Shown here: positions 62,039 to 64,000 of the stretch, in pieces
How positions within the stretch are numbered: the stretch's first letter is position 1
Layout of the letters: every line of letters begins with the position of its first letter
Source of the DNA: an uncultured Massilia sp.
GTDB taxonomy: Bacteria; Pseudomonadota; Gammaproteobacteria; Burkholderiales; Burkholderiaceae
Direction: 5' to 3'
NCBI GenBank assembly: GCA_946481275.1
Contig: CAMLMV010000021.1
Location: 1-64,000, forward strand
DNA: 64,000 nucleotides
The notes under the pieces: model-generated
Databases searched by the model: none
Seen by the model: only the letters and a program-made list of their open reading frames with translations
What the model was told of the DNA's origin: nothing
Program-made: the position numbers and the translations under genes

Positions 62039-62602
62039 ATGATGAAGAATTGTATTGCACCCGCGCTCCTGCTCGCGTGCGCGTGCGCCGCCCTGCCTGC
62101 CGGCGCGCAGACGCTGAAGCCCGGCCTGTGGTCGCTGTCGAACACGATGACGTCGAACGACCCGCAAATATCGCAGGCGATGTCCGCCATGCAGCAGCAC
62201 ATGGCCAACATGTCGCCCGAGCAGCGCCAGCAGATGCAGAAGATGATGCAGCAGCACGGTGTGCAGGTCGACGTCGGCGCGGGCGGCGCCCTGCAGACGA
62301 AGCTGTGCATGACGCGCGAGATGGCCGAGCGCAAGGAATTTCCCGTCCAGCAGGGCGATTGCAAACAGACGTTCACGCAGCAATCGGCGACCCGCGGCCA
62401 CATCGCGTTCACCTGCACGAAGCCGAAGGTGAGCGGCGAAGGCGACCTGGTCGCGGACAACGACACGAGCTACCGCGCCCGCATGAAGATCCGCAGCGAA
62501 GAGCAAGGGCGCAACCAGACTGTGGACATGGATGTCACCGGCAAGTGGCTGTCGGCCGATTGCGGCAACATCCGTCCCATCGCTATCCCGCGAGCAAAGT
62601 AG
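62039..62602 (+). CDS. DUF3617 exported protein
   Basis: A 187-residue exported protein (signal peptide cleaved after PAGAQ, about 24) with a typical DUF3617 start (TLKPGLWSLSNTM). A Met/Gln-rich segment (about 45-75) and conserved Cys residues follow (CMT, DCKQTF, FTCTKP, DCG). Function unknown; periplasmic. AAAAGGAAGAG precedes the ATG. Confidence 0.85.
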   Translation: MMKNCIAPALLLACACAALPAGAQTLKPGLWSLSNTMTSNDPQISQAMSAMQQHMANMSPEQRQQMQKMMQQHGVQVDVGAGGALQTKLCMTREMAERKEFPVQQGDCKQTFTQQSATRGHIAFTCTKPKVSGEGDLVADNDTSYRARMKIRSEEQGRNQTVDMDVTGKWLSADCGNIRPIAIPRAK

Positions 62603-62629
62603 CAAGGATTGACCCCAACGGGATCTTCG

Positions 62630-62656
62630 AGCCAGGCCGCGCGCCTGGCTTTTTTT
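62630..62656 (+). terminator. terminator of the DUF3617 gene
   Basis: AGCCAGG-CCGCGCG-CCTGGCT followed by TTTTTT. Confidence 0.9.
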
Positions 62657-62674
62657 CGTCTGACCATTCCACCA

Positions 62675-62910
62675 ATTCGGGGTCAGAGCACATTTTTTTT
62701 CGAATTCGGGGTCAGAGCACATTTCGGATCAATTTCGCGGCGCGAAACACGTCTACAGCGACCGGCGAATGCACCGGGATCGGGATCATCCGCCCCTCTC
62801 TGCCAGCGCAAGAAGATGCCATCCGTTCGCGTCGATTTTTACCCTGCAGACCTTGCTTCAAAAAGTGCTCTGACCCCGAATTTCGAGAAAAATGTGCTCT
62901 GACCCCGAAT
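62675..62910. repeat. REP/RAYT-type repeat element, copy B
   Basis: The core ATTCGGGGTCAGAGCAC occurs at 62675-62691 and 62704-62720, and inverted at 62865-62881 and 62894-62910. Spacing is 29 bp in both pairs. The inner 144 bp is mostly unrelated to that of copy A. It accounts for most of the 315-bp gap after the DUF3617 gene and ends seven bases before the aminotransferase stop. Confidence 0.82.
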
Positions 62911-62917
62911 TTTTGTG

Positions 62918-63754
62918 TCAGGTGGTCTCGGTGAAGGCCAGGTAGAGGTCGCGCGCCTGCTTCGCGACCGGGCCGGCGGGCAGGTCGCGCGCTTCGTAGC
63001 GCGTGCACGGTGCGACCTTGCCGTAGTTGCCGGTGTTGAAGATTTCGCGGGCCGTATCGAGTTCTTCCGGCTTGACGGTGCGCTCGACGACCTGCACGCC
63101 GGCCTCGCCCAGCAGCGCGATCACGCGGGCGCGCGTGATGCCGGCCAGGAAGGTGCCGTTCAGCGCGGGTGTGACGACTTCGCCGTCCGCCGTCACCAGG
63201 AACAGGTTCGACGTCGCGAACTCGGCCACGTTGCCCGCCGCGTCCAGCAGGACGGCGTTGTCGAAGCCCCTCGCCTTCGCCTCGCGCAGCGCGCGCGCCG
63301 TGTTGGCGTACAGTGCGGACGCCTTGGCATCCGTCGGCGCCATCGTCGGCTCGGGGCGGCGCAGCGCCGACAGGCAGGCCGAGAAGCCGGAGAACGGCGG
63401 CAGCGGCGCGTCGAACAGGGTCAGCGCGAAAGCGGCCGCTTCCGGCGTCGGGATCAGGAAACCTTCTGAGGCGAACACGAGCGGACGGATGTACAGCTCC
63501 GCGTCGGCCGGAAAGCGTGCGACGCCTTCGCGCACGAGCGCTTCCATCTCGTCGACATTCAGCGGGCACTGCAGGCCCAGCTTGTCCGCCGATGCGATCA
63601 CGCGCTCCAGGTGCGGACGCAGGTCCGGCAGATGGCCGCGCAGCGCCCGCGCGCCGTCGAAAACGGACGAACCCAGCCAGACGCTGTGGTCCATGGCGCC
63701 GAACAACGGCGTATTCCCTTCGGCCCATTGGCCGTTATAGTAAGTCAGGTACAT
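62918..63754 (-). CDS. branched-chain amino acid (class IV) aminotransferase
   Basis: A 278-residue PLP enzyme of fold type IV, transferring amino groups between branched-chain amino acids and 2-oxoglutarate. The probable Schiff-base Lys lies in DAKASALYANTARAL (about 150), with EFATSNLF and TPALNGTFLAGITR as PLP-phosphate and substrate loops. GGGGAG precedes the ATG at 63754. D-amino-acid aminotransferases share this fold, so the exact substrate is not certain. Confidence 0.87.
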   Translation of the reverse strand: MYLTYYNGQWAEGNTPLFGAMDHSVWLGSSVFDGARALRGHLPDLRPHLERVIASADKLGLQCPLNVDEMEALVREGVARFPADAELYIRPLVFASEGFLIPTPEAAAFALTLFDAPLPPFSGFSACLSALRRPEPTMAPTDAKASALYANTARALREAKARGFDNAVLLDAAGNVAEFATSNLFLVTADGEVVTPALNGTFLAGITRARVIALLGEAGVQVVERTVKPEELDTAREIFNTGNYGKVAPCTRYEARDLPAGPVAKQARDLYLAFTETT

Positions 63755-63809
63755 GCTGCTCCCCAGTGATGACGTCAAGCATCAAGTGTAACGCAGCCCT
63801 GCCTGCTCG

Positions 63810-63852
63810 GTTCGTCACCGTACAGTGGCCGCAGGGTATCCACGCGTACACT
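63810..63852 (+). promoter_or_regulatory. weak class II-type site and -10 hexamer, site 9
   Basis: GTTCG-TCAC-CGTAC (63810-63823) is followed after 23 bp by TACACT (63847-63852), 26 bp before the ATG at 63879. It has one mismatch in the palindrome and the target is not a stress gene. Confidence 0.3.
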
Positions 63853-63878
63853 GACCTTTCCAAGCCGCGAATATTCCC

Positions 63879-64000
63879 ATGCTCTCGATCCTCGAACATC
63901 TCGACCCGGACAGCGACCGCATCGACCTGCTGGTCGACCTGGTCGACCGGTTGCGCCCACGCCGCGCAAGCGACCACGACTACGCGCGCGCCCAGGTGCG
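63879..64000 (+). CDS. N-terminus of an unidentified protein, cut by the window edge
   Basis: Forty complete codons from the ATG at 63879 read MLSILEHLDPDSDRIDLLVDL and continue as a Leu/Asp/Arg-rich helical sequence. There is no signal peptide. This might be the start of a Gcr-type site-specific recombinase (SpecificRecomb family), but too little is present to decide. Confidence 0.5.
   Translation, partial: MLSILEHLDPDSDRIDLLVDLVDRLRPRRASDHDYARAQV

Overview
The window looks like a chromosomal segment of a high-GC betaproteobacterium, most probably Oxalobacteraceae of the Massilia / Telluria / Pseudoduganella type. This is an inference from gene content: an RpoD with a very long Ala/Pro-rich N-terminal extension, several c-type cytochromes, a GH3 glycosidase, PHB reductase, a formylTHF deformylase, and many lipoproteins and glycine-zipper proteins typical of that family. 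There is no rRNA, tRNA, CRISPR array, prophage or plasmid backbone. Coding density is high and both strands are used in short operons.

Layout. 1-1960: the 5' two thirds of rpoD (leftward, cut by the window edge), with a terminator-bearing small-RNA candidate upstream. 2.5-7.5 kb: ProQ/FinO-family RNA chaperone, RNase D-like exonuclease, three c-type cytochromes (1, 2 and 3 haems), a DUF3667 membrane protein and a small hypothetical. 7.5-10.9 kb: DUF4865 / tautomerase / carboxymuconolactone-decarboxylase operon facing a LysR regulator, then a lone PilT-like ATPase. 11-14.6 kb: secreted GH3 glycosidase and a GIN-domain protein. 14.6-18.2 kb: copper-handling operon (DUF2946, PCuAC, YcnI-like, TonB receptor). 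18.2-22 kb: YaeQ, PurU, a medium-chain reductase, a KGG stress protein and a YgjP-like peptidase. 22.2-27.7 kb: porin, PstS-like periplasmic protein and two c-di-GMP enzymes in one tightly packed unit. 27.7-33.9 kb: LOG protein, TetR, lipase / GMC oxidoreductase / Tat subunit, TrmJ and SuhB. 34-42.2 kb: RhlE helicase, a REP/RAYT-type repeat element, MarR with MFS exporter, Hyi, hypotheticals, a DksA-like protein, MerR and PhbB.

42.3-61.3 kb is an envelope and general-stress region: OmpA-type proteins, BON lipoproteins, glycine-zipper proteins, ElaB/YqjD- and YqjE-like proteins, a ferritin-like protein, AsmA, YihY, an AI-2E-type permease, small membrane proteins and, near its right end, one Crp/Fnr-family regulator. 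The right end carries NudK, a DUF3617 protein, a second copy of the repeat element, a class IV aminotransferase and the start of one more gene.

The most notable observation is regulatory. A 14-bp 5-4-5 palindrome close to GTRCG-N4-CGYAC lies upstream of at least eight genes of the stress region. In seven cases a hexamer resembling a -10 element lies exactly 22 bp from the palindrome edge, and in one 23 bp. That is the geometry of a class II CRP/FNR site centred at -41.5. The Crp/Fnr-family protein at 57917-58648 has a recognition helix unlike CRP or FNR and one of the sites lies next to it, so it is the obvious candidate regulator. This link is inference. A second clear structure is a pair of repeat elements (35.7 and 62.7 kb) built from a 17-nt core repeated at exactly 29-bp spacing and mirrored at the other end.
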